DNA of 64,000 nucleotides from UBA6898 sp964463135. GTDB taxonomy: Bacteria; Nitrospirota; Thermodesulfovibrionia; Thermodesulfovibrionales; UBA6898. The position numbers and the translations under genes were made by a program. Positions 53,441-61,940 of this stretch are shown piece after piece; positions within the stretch are counted from its first letter, which is position 1; every line of letters begins with the position of its first letter. The notes beneath the pieces are model-generated. The model had not been told where the DNA came from. It searched no databases and saw only the letters and a program-made list of their open reading frames with translations. The DNA lies in the NCBI GenBank assembly GCA_964463135.1, contig CAYXBA010000010.1:1-64000 (forward strand), in the 5' to 3' direction.

Positions 53441-53818
53441 CTACTTCACTTTTTTCAATTTTGCGCCGCAGCCGCATTTACCAGGACTCTGACTGATGGT
53501 ATCGCAGTTGCATCCTTCGCCGCAGCTGCATATGTATTTGCCGGTTGCCTTGAAAGCCCGCTCCTTCTCCCACGAGTCAGCCTTGAGCATCACCTTGTCG
53601 CCATCGATGCTCATCACCTTGGCCTTCACCATTTCCTTGTCGCAGGTACAGTTGCCTGCTTTTCTGGCCATGGTCTTGCAAGGGCAGCTGTCGCCGCAGT
53701 TGCAGGCATAGATCTCATCGCCCACCTTCAGGTCCATCTTAGCCTTGGAAGCGGCAAAAGAAAGGGCAACAAATGCCACCATCACCAAAACAGTCACCAT
53801 AAGGATCAGTTTCTTCAT
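53441..53818 (-). CDS. Secreted Cys-rich protein with two CNCG/CSCG-type metal-binding motifs
   Basis: A signal peptide (ending LSFAAS) is followed by a motif C-N-C-G-D-x-C-P-C-K-T with GNC-T-C about ten residues later, a beta-like spacer (VKAKVMSIDGDKVMLKAD), and a second motif C-S-C-G-E-G-C-N-C-D-T with GKCGCG. There are fourteen cysteines in about 100 mature residues, arranged twice in nearly the same pattern. This suggests two thiolate metal sites, perhaps for copper, given the NosL genes next to it. The family is not recognised. Confidence 0.8.
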   Translation of the reverse strand: MKKLILMVTVLVMVAFVALSFAASKAKMDLKVGDEIYACNCGDSCPCKTMARKAGNCTCDKEMVKAKVMSIDGDKVMLKADSWEKERAFKATGKYICSCGEGCNCDTISQSPGKCGCGAKLKKVK

Positions 53819-53924
53819 CTTCTTTCACCTCCTTTATAGAAAGAGTCTAAACTTATAATTATCAAGTTATGCTTACAATGTATTGCAATCCAGGGACACT
53901 GTCAAGCAGTTTATTCGTCACAAA

Positions 53925-54809
53925 CTACTTCAAGATCTCCCACATATCTTCAAAGGCAGCCCGCAAAGCGCAATCAAACGTGCTGATCGTGCCGCCATTG
54001 CTTTTAGTGAATTTTTCGGCCTCTTTCCTGTTTTCAAAGGCCCATTTCCCCTGAATCGACATCACGCCCTCCCTGTCACCGCCAACTACCCAATATGCCT
54101 TCTGCGCATCTATCAGTTTTTTTGTGCTGTAATCGCCGACCCCGATGAAACGCGGTGCTTTGTCGTAATGCAGGGCTAGGTCTATGGCAGTGCAGTGGAT
54201 ACTGCAGGTCCCGGTCTCGCCGCCGTCTTTATGCAGAACAAGCATCCTGCTGTAATCGAATTTTCTCCTGTCCATGCCGCAGTATCTGCATTCCGGCTGG
54301 GCCGCAATATCATTCTTTCTGCTCTGGGCTGCCGGCTTCTTGCTCTGCACTATAATCAGGTCACCTGCCATGTCCCCGAAGGCAGCTTTCATGGCTTCGT
54401 CATAGTCTGCCACCCTTCCCCCGTGTTCGCTGACGAATTTTTCAGCAGCAGCCTTATCCTCAAAGGCCCACTTTGCCCGGCGTGACATGATGCCGGTCCG
54501 GCGGCCGCCGATGACCCATACCGCCTTTGCAGCATCAATAAGTCTCCCGCTGTTATAATCCGCCACCATCATGCCGATTATCGTCTTTTCCCTGTGTGCA
54601 GCCATGTCCACAGCAGTGCAGCGGAGACTGCATGTCCCTCCCTTTGTCCCGTCATCATACGAGAGCATCATGCGGCCGTGTACATGCAGATGCCTGTCCA
54701 TGCCGCAGGTCTGGCATGCGTGGTAATCCTTCAGGTCATTGGTCGGCCCCCCATTGCTTGCAGCTATCAGGAGGCTGACGACAGACAGAAGCAGAACGAT
54801 CTTTCTCAT
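53925..54809 (-). CDS. Tandem NosL-domain copper-binding protein
   Basis: A signal peptide (residues about 1-20) precedes two NosL-like domains. Each starts with a C-x2-CGMDR motif (HACQTCGMDR and PECRYCGMDR), then a conserved R-M-x-L, and a C-S-x-x-C-T-A-x-D segment. NosL delivers copper to nitrous oxide reductase and similar enzymes. Duplication in one polypeptide is uncommon. It overlaps mocA by 1 nt (TAATG). No nosZ is present here, so the client is unknown. Confidence 0.87.
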   Translation of the reverse strand: MRKIVLLLSVVSLLIAASNGGPTNDLKDYHACQTCGMDRHLHVHGRMMLSYDDGTKGGTCSLRCTAVDMAAHREKTIIGMMVADYNSGRLIDAAKAVWVIGGRRTGIMSRRAKWAFEDKAAAEKFVSEHGGRVADYDEAMKAAFGDMAGDLIIVQSKKPAAQSRKNDIAAQPECRYCGMDRRKFDYSRMLVLHKDGGETGTCSIHCTAIDLALHYDKAPRFIGVGDYSTKKLIDAQKAYWVVGGDREGVMSIQGKWAFENRKEAEKFTKSNGGTISTFDCALRAAFEDMWEILK

Positions 54810-55411
54810 TATTTCTCCTTTCGAGCGTAATATTCCTGCAGGATGAGGGCATAGTCTTCAGGCGTGTCCATGTCAAGCACAACACCACGGTCCTGAACAT
54901 CCAGATATTTTATTAATGGCTCGTGGCGGCCGACGATCTCCCTGAGACTGCTGCTTTCAAAGATCTCCTGAATGATCTCGCGCGGGAAAAGCGTCGGATG
55001 TCCCCGCCGTCTGTCATAGCTCGGAATAAAGATCGCCCCCGGATATTCCTGATGCTGCGAGAGCAGGGCATTGATCGTCTCCGGCAGGACAAGGGGATGA
55101 TCAACCGGACAGACCAGGACAGAAGATGTACGGTCGTTCAGCCTATGCAGCCCAATCCTCACCGACCCGGCCATGTCGCTGCTGCTGTCCGGATTTATTG
55201 CTATGGTAACAGGCAGATGTTCTATTGCAGAGGAGACATCAGCACCCTGCGGATTGATCACGATCACGATATCCGTGATCCCTGCGGTGAGCAGGGTATG
55301 CGTACAGTGTTCAATTATTGTGCGGCTGCCGAGTGGAAGAAGCTGCTTCTGCTGCCCCATCCTCCTGGCCGAACCTGCTGCAAGAATTACGGCTGACACG
55401 TGATGCTCCAT
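54809..55411 (-). CDS. mocA: MocA-type molybdenum cofactor cytidylyltransferase
   Basis: The nucleotidyltransferase signature LAAGSARRMGQQKQLLPLG at the start and VCPVDHPLV in the centre are those of MocA/MobA-like enzymes; the DHP motif favours MocA, which adds CMP to molybdopterin for the xanthine-dehydrogenase family. The neighbouring molybdenum hydroxylase and xdhC fit this. It overlaps xdhC by 101 nt, which is unusually long. Confidence 0.9.
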   Translation of the reverse strand: MEHHVSAVILAAGSARRMGQQKQLLPLGSRTIIEHCTHTLLTAGITDIVIVINPQGADVSSAIEHLPVTIAINPDSSSDMAGSVRIGLHRLNDRTSSVLVCPVDHPLVLPETINALLSQHQEYPGAIFIPSYDRRRGHPTLFPREIIQEIFESSSLREIVGRHEPLIKYLDVQDRGVVLDMDTPEDYALILQEYYARKEK

Positions 55412-56168
55412 TCTCTCTCCTCTTCTGTATTATCTCTGCCATGATGCTGATCGCGATCTCCTCAGGCGTTATTGAATTGATCGGCAGGCCGACCGGTATA
55501 TGTACCCTGCTGACCTGGTCATCGGAAAAACCTGCATCTTTAAGCGCCCTGAAAAGGAGCGCCTTTTTCCGTTTGCTCCCGAGAAGACCGATATAACCGA
55601 CCTGTGTCCTGAGCGAGGCGATCACTGCATCGAGGTCATGGTTATGGCCCCGCGTTGCGACAACAATATAGGAATTGTCAGGCACGATCAATCGGGAGAA
55701 CATGGAGGGAAAATCATGGACCACAATATCATGAGAATCCGGTAGGTTTTCGCGGTTCGCATATTCAGGCCGGTCATCGCAGACGACCACACGGAAACCG
55801 CTGAACCGTGCGGCCGTCGTAAGCGCCTTGCCAACATGGCCTGCGCCGAGGATGATCAATGTCGGGTCAGGGATGATCGGTTCGATGAATATCGACAGTC
55901 TGCCGCCGCAGACCAAACCGCCCTGCTTCTCGGTCAGATCGAACGGAACCGTAACAACCTGTTCATCACGGATCGCCATGAGCGCAGCCTGGACAACCTC
56001 AGCCTCAAGGCAGCCGCCGCCCAGGGTCCCGACGATTGTCCCGTCATCACGCACCAGCATCTTTGATCCGGTCTTCTGCGGCGCAGACCCCGCACACTGC
56101 ACGATCGTTGCAAGGGCAGATGCCCTGCCCTCTTTCTTCAGCCTCAGCAGTTCTTCGTATAGTTCCAT
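55311..56168 (-). CDS. xdhC: XdhC-family molybdenum cofactor insertion factor
   Basis: An N-terminal XdhC_CoxI domain (GSAPQKTGSKMLVRDDG, GTLGGGCLEAEVV) and a C-terminal Rossmann domain (LIILGAGHVGKAL, GLLGSKRKKALLF) are complete. The protein binds sulfurated Mo cofactor and delivers it to hydroxylases. The last 25 residues (after IIQKRREN) are Ser/Arg/Asn-rich and extend into mocA, suggesting the original stop codon was lost. The ATG at 56168 is preferred. Confidence 0.92.
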   Translation of the reverse strand: MELYEELLRLKKEGRASALATIVQCAGSAPQKTGSKMLVRDDGTIVGTLGGGCLEAEVVQAALMAIRDEQVVTVPFDLTEKQGGLVCGGRLSIFIEPIIPDPTLIILGAGHVGKALTTAARFSGFRVVVCDDRPEYANRENLPDSHDIVVHDFPSMFSRLIVPDNSYIVVATRGHNHDLDAVIASLRTQVGYIGLLGSKRKKALLFRALKDAGFSDDQVSRVHIPVGLPINSITPEEIAISIMAEIIQKRRENGASRVSRNSCSRFGQEDGAAEAASSTRQPHNN

Positions 56169-56200
56169 GGTATTCCTTCGCACAAGTTCTTAACTTGCTC

Positions 56201-56651
56201 TCCCCTCCTTACCAAGGACCAGCTGTAGGTGCCTTAAGCAGGGGTTGGGGGAGGTTAGGATAAACAGTCGCTAATCTTCAGTACAACCCCATCAATATTC
56301 TCCATGACCTCAGCATTGGTAAATCGCAAAAATCTTATGCCGTATGATTCTATAACCTGCTGTCTTTCTCTATCGTATTCTTCAGCCCCTTCTGTAAAGT
56401 GCGTGGCTCCATCGATCTCAATCGCCAGCTTTTGCTGAGGACAATAAAAATCCAAAACAAAGTTGCTCACACTGTATTGTCTTCTGAATTTATGTCCCGC
56501 TACCCCTTTCCCCCGCAGTTTTGACCATAAAAGCAATTCGGGTTCAGGCATGTTATGTCTCAAAGCTCGGCGCTTGTGATTTTCAGTTGATTTGTTAAAA
56601 ATTATTGTCATGTATTGTAACCCCACCTAACCTCCCCTTGGTAAGGGGAGG
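56201..56651. mobile_element. Putative repeat-bounded element carrying a DUF559 gene
   Basis: The left half (56201-56258: CCCCTCCTTACCAAGG, ACCAGCTGTAGGTGCCTTAA, GGGGGAGGTTAGG) and the inverted right half (56621-56651: CCCCACC, then CCTCCCCTTGGTAAGGGGAG) match the two halves of the short doublets at 16976-17083, 27857-27953 and 31162-31255. Here they are separated by about 360 nt filled by a DUF559 gene. The left half supplies the stop codon of that gene. The layout fits an autonomous copy of which the short doublets are internally deleted forms. Confidence 0.6.
56255..56611 (-). CDS. DUF559 endonuclease-like protein within a repeat pair
   Basis: The 118-residue protein has the DUF559 pattern: RRALRHNMPEPELLLWSKLRG, FRRQYSVSNFVLDFYCP, KLAIEIDGATHF, YDRERQQVIESYGIRFLRFTN. 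The D...E-x-D segment fits a PD-(D/E)XK-like or Vsr-like nuclease core. The ATG at 56611 lies 10 nt from the right half-repeat (a GTG at 56626 lies inside it), and the stop TAA is within the left half-repeat. It is transcribed in the same direction as the surrounding molybdenum genes but interrupts them. Confidence 0.9.
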   Translation of the reverse strand: MTIIFNKSTENHKRRALRHNMPEPELLLWSKLRGKGVAGHKFRRQYSVSNFVLDFYCPQQKLAIEIDGATHFTEGAEEYDRERQQVIESYGIRFLRFTNAEVMENIDGVVLKISDCLS

Positions 56652-56703
56652 AACCTCTACACTACTATCTACCATCATCTCCATCGGCACGTCTCTATTC
56701 TCC

Positions 56704-56740
56704 TCTCCTCCTTACCAAGGAGGGGCTGGGGGAGGTTATA
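56704..56740. repeat. Single half-repeat next to the DUF559 element
   Basis: CCTCCTTACCAAGGAGGGGC followed by TGGGGGAGGTTATAA is a half-repeat lacking the ACCAG..GCAG insert. It lies 52 nt outside the right half of the DUF559 element and 15 nt from the end of the molybdenum hydroxylase gene. Confidence 0.75.
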
Positions 56741-56754
56741 ATAAACAACTTCCC

Positions 56755-58923
56755 TTATACCTTCTTCCCTTTCAATGCCTTCAGGACCGTCTCGGGCGTC
56801 ATCGGCAGGGTCCTCATCCTCACCCCGGTCGCATTGAAAAGCGCATTGGCAACTGCCGGTGCAACAGGCGGCACACCAGGCTCTCCGATGCCGCCCAGTT
56901 TATCATTACTCGCCACAATATGCACCTCGATCTCGGGCGTCTCACTCATGGTAAGAAGCGGGTACGTATCGAAGTTCTCGGTAACTGCCTTGCCCCTTGC
57001 AAACTCTATCCGCTCTTTAATGGCAGCAGAAAGCCCCATCACGATACCGCCCATCATCTGCGCCTTCACCGTATCCGGGTTCACCACGCTGCCGCAGTCT
57101 AATGCGCAGACGATCTTCCTGACCTTTATGTTCCCGTCCTTTTTGTTCACCTCTATATCAGCAACCTGGGCAACATAACTGTCGAACGAAAGGTGATAGG
57201 CAATGCCTCTTCCTATGCCTTTTGCAGGTTTTTTGTCCCAGCCCGCCTTCTCTGCAGCCACCTGGAGCACCTTTTGCGCCCTCGGGTGCTTGTGGAGAAG
57301 GTCCAGCCTGAATTTGAGCGGATCTTTTTTGGCATGATGCGCAAGCTCGTCAATCGCGGTCTCTACGGTAAAGGCATTGTGGGAACTGCCCACTGAACGC
57401 CAGAACCCTACCGGCACAGGGGTGTCGATCCTCACATACTCGACCGAGATATTCGGGATGTCATACTCCAGATTGCTCAGGCCTTCGACTGCGGCATTGT
57501 CTATGCCGTTCTTCATCGTATCCGGGAATACCCGTGCAAAGATTGAGGGGCAGACGATCTTGTGCGCCCAGGCAGCAGGATTGCCCTTAGCGTCCAGCGC
57601 AGCCTGTATATGCGAGAGATTGCCAGGCCTGAAATAGTCATTCTGAAAATCTTCTTCCCGCGTCCAGATCACCTTCACCGGCCTGCTGACCGCCCTGGAT
57701 ATCTGCACCGCCTCCTCCACGAAATCCTGCTCAAACCTCCTGCCGAAACCGCCGCCCAGATAGGTGGTATGTACATGGATCTGCTCCGGCTTGAGACCGG
57801 TGATCCTCTTTGCGGTCATGAGCGTGCCGGTCTGGTTCTGCGTCGGCGCCCAGATATCGCAGCGGTCTGCCTGCACAAAGGCAGTGCAGTTCATCGGCTC
57901 CATGGTCGCATGGCTGAGGTATGGCAGCGAATATTTCAGGTCCAGCTTTATTGGCGCACCCGCAAACGTCTTTTGTGCATTCCCGTCCCTGCGTGCGCTG
58001 ATGCCGCTCTTTGCCAGGGCAGCTTCAAAGGACTTTTCGAGGGTTTCGTTGGTCATGGCTGGATCAGTGCCTTTGGTCCAGACAATATGGGTCGACTTCT
58101 TCGCCTGCCAGGCAGCTTCGAGCGTGTCGGCGATAAAGGCAACACCGCGGTCGATCTGGATGATCTTATGAAGCCCCTTCACCTTCTTGGCTGAAGCGTC
58201 ATGCACAACCTCAACCTTTGCCCCGTAGTTGTACGGCCGCGAGACCGTTGCATAGAGCATGTCCGGCACCATGGTATCAATGCCGAACTTTGCGGTCCCG
58301 TCTGTCTTCTCCAGAATATCGAGCCTCGGCATACTGGTGCCGATGTACCGGAACTGGCTCTCCTTCTTCAGCTTCGGCTCCTTGGACAGCTCAACAGCAG
58401 AAGCCTTTGCTGCAAGCTCGCCGTATGTCAGCGAACGCTTGCTCGGTCCATGCACAACTGTTCCAAGCTTTGCCTCGCACTCTGCTGCAGGCACCTTCCA
58501 GATCCCGGCAGCAGCAGCCACCAGCATCTCGCGGCCGGCTGCGCCTGCCTTCCTGAGCGGTGCATACATATGCCTGATGCTCGAACTACCGCCCGTGGCC
58601 TGCGCACCCCAGACAGGGTCCTTGTATTGGTCCCCTGCAGGCGCCACTTCGAACTTCACCTGTTTCCAGTCAGCCTCAAGCTCGTCTGCAACGATCATCG
58701 GCAGGGCAGTGTAGATGCCCTGTCCCATTTCAGATTTATTCACCGTGACGATGACACTGTTCTCAGGAGTTATATGTATCCAGACGCCGGCGCTGAGGCC
58801 CTTGCTCATCTCTGCCTGGGCCTTATCTCCCCAGAGGATGTCAAAGCCCGAGGGCGTTGCCACGACCGCGATGGTCAATCCTGCTATCTTGATGAAGGTC
58901 CTGCGTGTTATGGATGAGCTCAT
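56755..58923 (-). CDS. Tat-exported molybdenum hydroxylase large subunit (IorB-like)
   Basis: A Tat signal (SSITRRTFIKIAGLTIAVVA) and two aldehyde-oxidase-like molybdopterin-binding regions (GGGFGRRFEQDFVEEAV, EMGQGIYTALPMI, FWRSVGSSHN) fit the isoquinoline 1-oxidoreductase beta-subunit group. It hydroxylates a heterocycle or oxidises an aldehyde in the periplasm, passing electrons to the 2Fe-2S subunit. It overlaps that gene by 4 nt. The substrate cannot be determined. Confidence 0.92.
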   Translation of the reverse strand: MSSSITRRTFIKIAGLTIAVVATPSGFDILWGDKAQAEMSKGLSAGVWIHITPENSVIVTVNKSEMGQGIYTALPMIVADELEADWKQVKFEVAPAGDQYKDPVWGAQATGGSSSIRHMYAPLRKAGAAGREMLVAAAAGIWKVPAAECEAKLGTVVHGPSKRSLTYGELAAKASAVELSKEPKLKKESQFRYIGTSMPRLDILEKTDGTAKFGIDTMVPDMLYATVSRPYNYGAKVEVVHDASAKKVKGLHKIIQIDRGVAFIADTLEAAWQAKKSTHIVWTKGTDPAMTNETLEKSFEAALAKSGISARRDGNAQKTFAGAPIKLDLKYSLPYLSHATMEPMNCTAFVQADRCDIWAPTQNQTGTLMTAKRITGLKPEQIHVHTTYLGGGFGRRFEQDFVEEAVQISRAVSRPVKVIWTREEDFQNDYFRPGNLSHIQAALDAKGNPAAWAHKIVCPSIFARVFPDTMKNGIDNAAVEGLSNLEYDIPNISVEYVRIDTPVPVGFWRSVGSSHNAFTVETAIDELAHHAKKDPLKFRLDLLHKHPRAQKVLQVAAEKAGWDKKPAKGIGRGIAYHLSFDSYVAQVADIEVNKKDGNIKVRKIVCALDCGSVVNPDTVKAQMMGGIVMGLSAAIKERIEFARGKAVTENFDTYPLLTMSETPEIEVHIVASNDKLGGIGEPGVPPVAPAVANALFNATGVRMRTLPMTPETVLKALKGKKV

Positions 58924-59372
58924 TTCCGGCCCTCCTTTGCGGCAAGGATGATGGCGCTCTTTATCCTCGGGTACGTGCCGCAGCGGCAGAGGTTGCCGTC
59001 CATTTCATTGATGATCTTCGCCTCAGAGGGATTCTTGTCCCTGGACAGGAGCGACGCAGCCTGCATGATCTGGCCGGGCTGGCAGTATCCGCACTGCGCA
59101 ACCTGCTCAGTTACCCATGCCTGTTTGAGCGGGTGACTCTCAGGGATACCTTCGATCGTGGTGATGTTCTTACCCTGCGCATCAGCAACGGTCATCTGGC
59201 AGGACCGTTCAGCCTTGCCGTCAACATGGATCGTGCAGGAGCCGCAGAGCCCTTTGCCGCAGCCGAATTTCGTGCCGGTGAGTTTGAGATGTTCCCTGAT
59301 CGTCCAGAGCAGGGATGACTCAGGGCTGATATCGAGTGAATGCGTCTTCCCGTTGATCTTGAGCGTTATCAT
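58920..59372 (-). CDS. 2Fe-2S subunit of the molybdenum hydroxylase (IorA-like)
   Basis: The protein contains a plant-type ferredoxin cluster (GCGKGLCGSCTIHVDG...RSC) and the second [2Fe-2S] domain (QCGYCQPGQIM, NLCRCGTYPRI). Length (about 150 residues) matches IorA/CoxS-type small subunits. AGGAGG 5 nt upstream supports the ATG at 59372. It has no signal and is probably exported as a complex with the Tat-bearing large subunit. Confidence 0.95.
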   Translation of the reverse strand: MITLKINGKTHSLDISPESSLLWTIREHLKLTGTKFGCGKGLCGSCTIHVDGKAERSCQMTVADAQGKNITTIEGIPESHPLKQAWVTEQVAQCGYCQPGQIMQAASLLSRDKNPSEAKIINEMDGNLCRCGTYPRIKSAIILAAKEGRK

Positions 59373-59544
59373 ACAGTCCTCCTGTATTGAAAAGCATTGT
59401 TCATGATATGGGTATGGATAGTGCTGGACCGATAGGAAAATGCTACCCCATGACAGGGTCACTGTCAATCGAAAATATGGAGGTCATAAGGCTAATTTAT
59501 TGATATCGTAACAGGACGCGGGGTCTGTTATTATGTTTCTTCGC

Positions 59545-60198
59545 TCAGGCTTCGTTCAGCAGTTCTTCACTCGTCATGACCGCAATACCTTTGCGCCTGT
59601 ATCGCTCCAGGACAGCGCCCATCTTCTTGCGCGACAGGACAGCATCCGTGACCACCGTCACCTTGTATCCGCGGTTCAAGGCGCCAAGCGCAGTGTAATA
59701 GACGCAGTACGCAGCATCCACTCCCACGAGAAAGAGTTCATTGACATGCCGGTCAGTCAGGAACTGCTCGAACTGTCTGGACGAAAAGGCATCGGTCCTG
59801 TTCTTCTCGAAATCATTCTCATTGATCACCTTTATCCTGCGGTCGATGATCACCCTGCCCTGTCTCCTCCCGCCATGGAGCCGCACGAACAGGTTATTAC
59901 TGAAGACCTGCCTGATGTATGCCACCTCCATGCCTGATTCTGCAGCCTTGTCTATGAGGTTGTTGACGATGAAGAGCAGCCCGCCCGTCGGCGGGCGCGT
60001 GACCGGCTGCCTGGCGGCCGTTCCAGAATAACCTTCCTGAATGTCGAGGACCACCAGCGCCTTCTTCGGGTCAGGATATGCGGCTATCTTCCTGCCCCTT
60101 GTTGCCATGAACATGCTGCGGAGCATCATAAGGCCAGCGATAAGCGCAATGGTTGCTATTGTTGAAAGGACTGTGAGGAGAAGGCTTTTTATGGACAT
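59545..60198 (-). CDS. Membrane-anchored isochorismatase-family hydrolase
   Basis: A hydrophobic N-terminal helix (about 5-27) is followed by a cysteine-hydrolase fold: KALVVLDIQEGY with the catalytic Asp, a central Lys region (INENDFEKNRTDAF) and VGVDAAYCVYYTALGAL with the nucleophilic Cys. Related enzymes hydrolyse isochorismate, nicotinamide or carbamates. The membrane anchor is unusual for the family, and the substrate is unknown. Confidence 0.85.
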   Translation of the reverse strand: MSIKSLLLTVLSTIATIALIAGLMMLRSMFMATRGRKIAAYPDPKKALVVLDIQEGYSGTAARQPVTRPPTGGLLFIVNNLIDKAAESGMEVAYIRQVFSNNLFVRLHGGRRQGRVIIDRRIKVINENDFEKNRTDAFSSRQFEQFLTDRHVNELFLVGVDAAYCVYYTALGALNRGYKVTVVTDAVLSRKKMGAVLERYRRKGIAVMTSEELLNEA

Positions 60199-60244
60199 GA
60201 TTTAGATCTCACATTCGCCGATCGGCTCGATGGCTAAGTTAGCA

Positions 60245-60868
60245 TCAAATCGTTTCTTCTCTTGGAATCTTGACTTCAGGCTTTTTGTAAGGGATCTGTG
60301 CAGACTCGTCGTACCATTGTTTAATGACATTTAAAATTGGATAGTTGATTTCATTATCCATGTCGATCCAATTGGTCCGGATTCTTGATATTTCGAGAAA
60401 GGTGTCTCCACTTAACGGTTCGATCACCTGAACATCAAAACGAAATACCGCGCTGGTAACCGGAAATACAGCACTATCCAAAACAATGAATGGGCCAGTC
60501 GCCTTCGCCAGATTGTTCAAGGAAATCAGGTCAGTTAAATTAGTGATAAAGGTAGATAAGCCGTTCTTGATGATCAGCTGCGACAATTCTTTTTCACTAT
60601 AAACTTTCTTGAAGCCAATTTTCAGCAAAGCGTCCTTCATGAAACTATAAAATCTGTCATTGCCATACGGTGAATGAGCTCGCAGATAGACATAGTTAAC
60701 CTCGTTGATCCCGACTAATGGTTGCTGAATTCTTATATATTTCTTATCAACTTCGGCACTTGCAGGAAATCGCCCGGTTGCCTGATCTATGCTCACCGGT
60801 TTAAATGAGGCGCAGCCGGTCACCGATAACAAAGCAAAAATCACCAATAGCTTTTTAAAGTTGATTTG
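60245..60868 (-). CDS. Putative lipoprotein, second of a pair
   Basis: A lipobox (LLSVTGCA) at residues 13-20 follows a short signal. The rest (about 185 residues) has mixed alpha/beta character with no recognised motif; NDRFYSFMKDALLKIGFKKV and PFIVLDSAVFPVTSAVFRFDV resemble outer-membrane lipoproteins of LptE-like or DUF types, without proof. AGGGGG precedes the ATG at 60868. It lies 16 nt after the other lipoprotein gene and is likely cotranscribed. Confidence 0.75.
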   Translation of the reverse strand, partial: QINFKKLLVIFALLSVTGCASFKPVSIDQATGRFPASAEVDKKYIRIQQPLVGINEVNYVYLRAHSPYGNDRFYSFMKDALLKIGFKKVYSEKELSQLIIKNGLSTFITNLTDLISLNNLAKATGPFIVLDSAVFPVTSAVFRFDVQVIEPLSGDTFLEISRIRTNWIDMDNEINYPILNVIKQWYDESAQIPYKKPEVKIPREETI

Positions 60869-60884
60869 CATATCTTCTATCCCC

Positions 60885-61475
60885 CTAAAGTTGTAATCCT
60901 TTCTTTTTTTGCAGTTCTGCCAAGTCACGAATAAATTCCTCAAGAGCTCGCCGGGTTGAACCTGACACCATCTTTCTTAGGGCGCCTTTTCTCGTATCAA
61001 AGGCATATTTGCCAACAGGAGCACCCTCATCTCCATCAGCCATTTGAGAACAATAGTTCTTGCGGAAGCCTCCAAGAACTGCGTGAAATTCAACAAGGCC
61101 ATAGACCCGAACATAGCCGTAGCCCTGGTATTCAGCAGATAAGCCGGTAAGTTCGACAGTAATAGTTTTATCCGCTTTCGGATCAATAACTCCATTGTTT
61201 GCTTCAATCATAGCGCGCACATAGGCGCTGAAAAAATCAATGCCCGTAGAGCCTTCAAGCTCTGTATTGCGATCTACCCTGAAAGTTGAGCATGATATAT
61301 CAAAGCCTCTTCGACTATCGATAACTTCAAGTCGGTATCTTTCGCCTTTTAAATCTACCGGCGATAATGGCGCATAATATTGATAATCGCCGCCTGGCAG
61401 GTAACCATAGTGCAGCGTGCTGTAACAACCACTTAAAACAATGGTCAAAGCAATACCTGACAATATCATCTTCAT
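60885..61475 (-). CDS. Putative lipoprotein, first of a pair
   Basis: A signal with lipobox (LTIVLSGC) starts the protein. Mature residues include a Tyr-rich opening (YSTLHYGYLPGGDYQYY) and a beta-rich centre (KTITVELTGLSAEYQGYGYVRVYGLVEFHAVL). The family is not recognised. AGGGAG precedes the ATG at 61475. Both lipoproteins have similar size and probably form one small envelope operon. Confidence 0.75.
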   Translation of the reverse strand: MKMILSGIALTIVLSGCYSTLHYGYLPGGDYQYYAPLSPVDLKGERYRLEVIDSRRGFDISCSTFRVDRNTELEGSTGIDFFSAYVRAMIEANNGVIDPKADKTITVELTGLSAEYQGYGYVRVYGLVEFHAVLGGFRKNYCSQMADGDEGAPVGKYAFDTRKGALRKMVSGSTRRALEEFIRDLAELQKKKGLQL

Positions 61476-61717
61476 TTCAATCTCCCTAATAACAATTATC
61501 AGGAGCCACACACAATAGCCCTGGCAGGCTGCATGAGCTCACGGCTAATCATTGAAATCTTCAAGTTTCGCTTGCATGTGGACTCCTCAATGTTTTTATA
61601 TCGCATGCGACTTTTTCGTGATTATAGGGGCTAATAGAGGGAGGGTCAAGAGAAAACTGCTGAATTGCTGAATGAGATGGAAGGCTTTGAATATGAAAAG
61701 AAATCATTCACGATTAT

Positions 61718-61755
61718 CACCCTCTCCCATCCCTCTCCCCTCAAGGGCGAGGGCT
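61718..61755. repeat. CCCTCTCCC-type intergenic palindromic repeat
   Basis: CACCCTCTCCCATCCCTCTC is followed by CCCTCAAGGGCGAGGGC, forming a hairpin (CCTCGCCCTTGAGGGG on the other strand). It is related in style to the repeat at 41167-41234. Confidence 0.55.
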
Positions 61756-61838
61756 TCACTACCACCACAAATTCCTGAGGTACTTGTCACTTTTCTGTGC
61801 CATGTTCAACTTTCAATTGTTCGATTGCCCCATCATCT

Positions 61839-61898
61839 GTCACTCCCGCTTGTCGGGAGTCCATCCGAAGAACGATTCCGGACAAGCCGGAATGACAA
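61839..61898. repeat. TGTCA..TGACA palindromic intergenic repeat
   Basis: The unit starts TGTCACTCCCGCTTGTCGGG and ends with TTCCGGACAAGCCGGAATGA then CA, containing two hairpins (CCCGCTTGTCGGG and CCGGACAAGCCGG). It resembles the repeat at 52690-52793 in its ends and hairpins. Confidence 0.6.
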
Positions 61899-61940
61899 AT
61901 AGGCGACGCTAGTGTTGCATTTATTAATACGCCCGAAGAA

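Larger units (their letters stand above)
61476..61940. other. Intergenic region with repeats, no gene seen
   Basis: This 465-bp gap between lipoprotein and RluA-family genes holds two repeat elements (61718-61755 and 61839-61898) and AT-rich sequence near 61580-61640 that may include the lipoprotein operon promoter. No convincing ORF was found. Confidence 0.5.
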
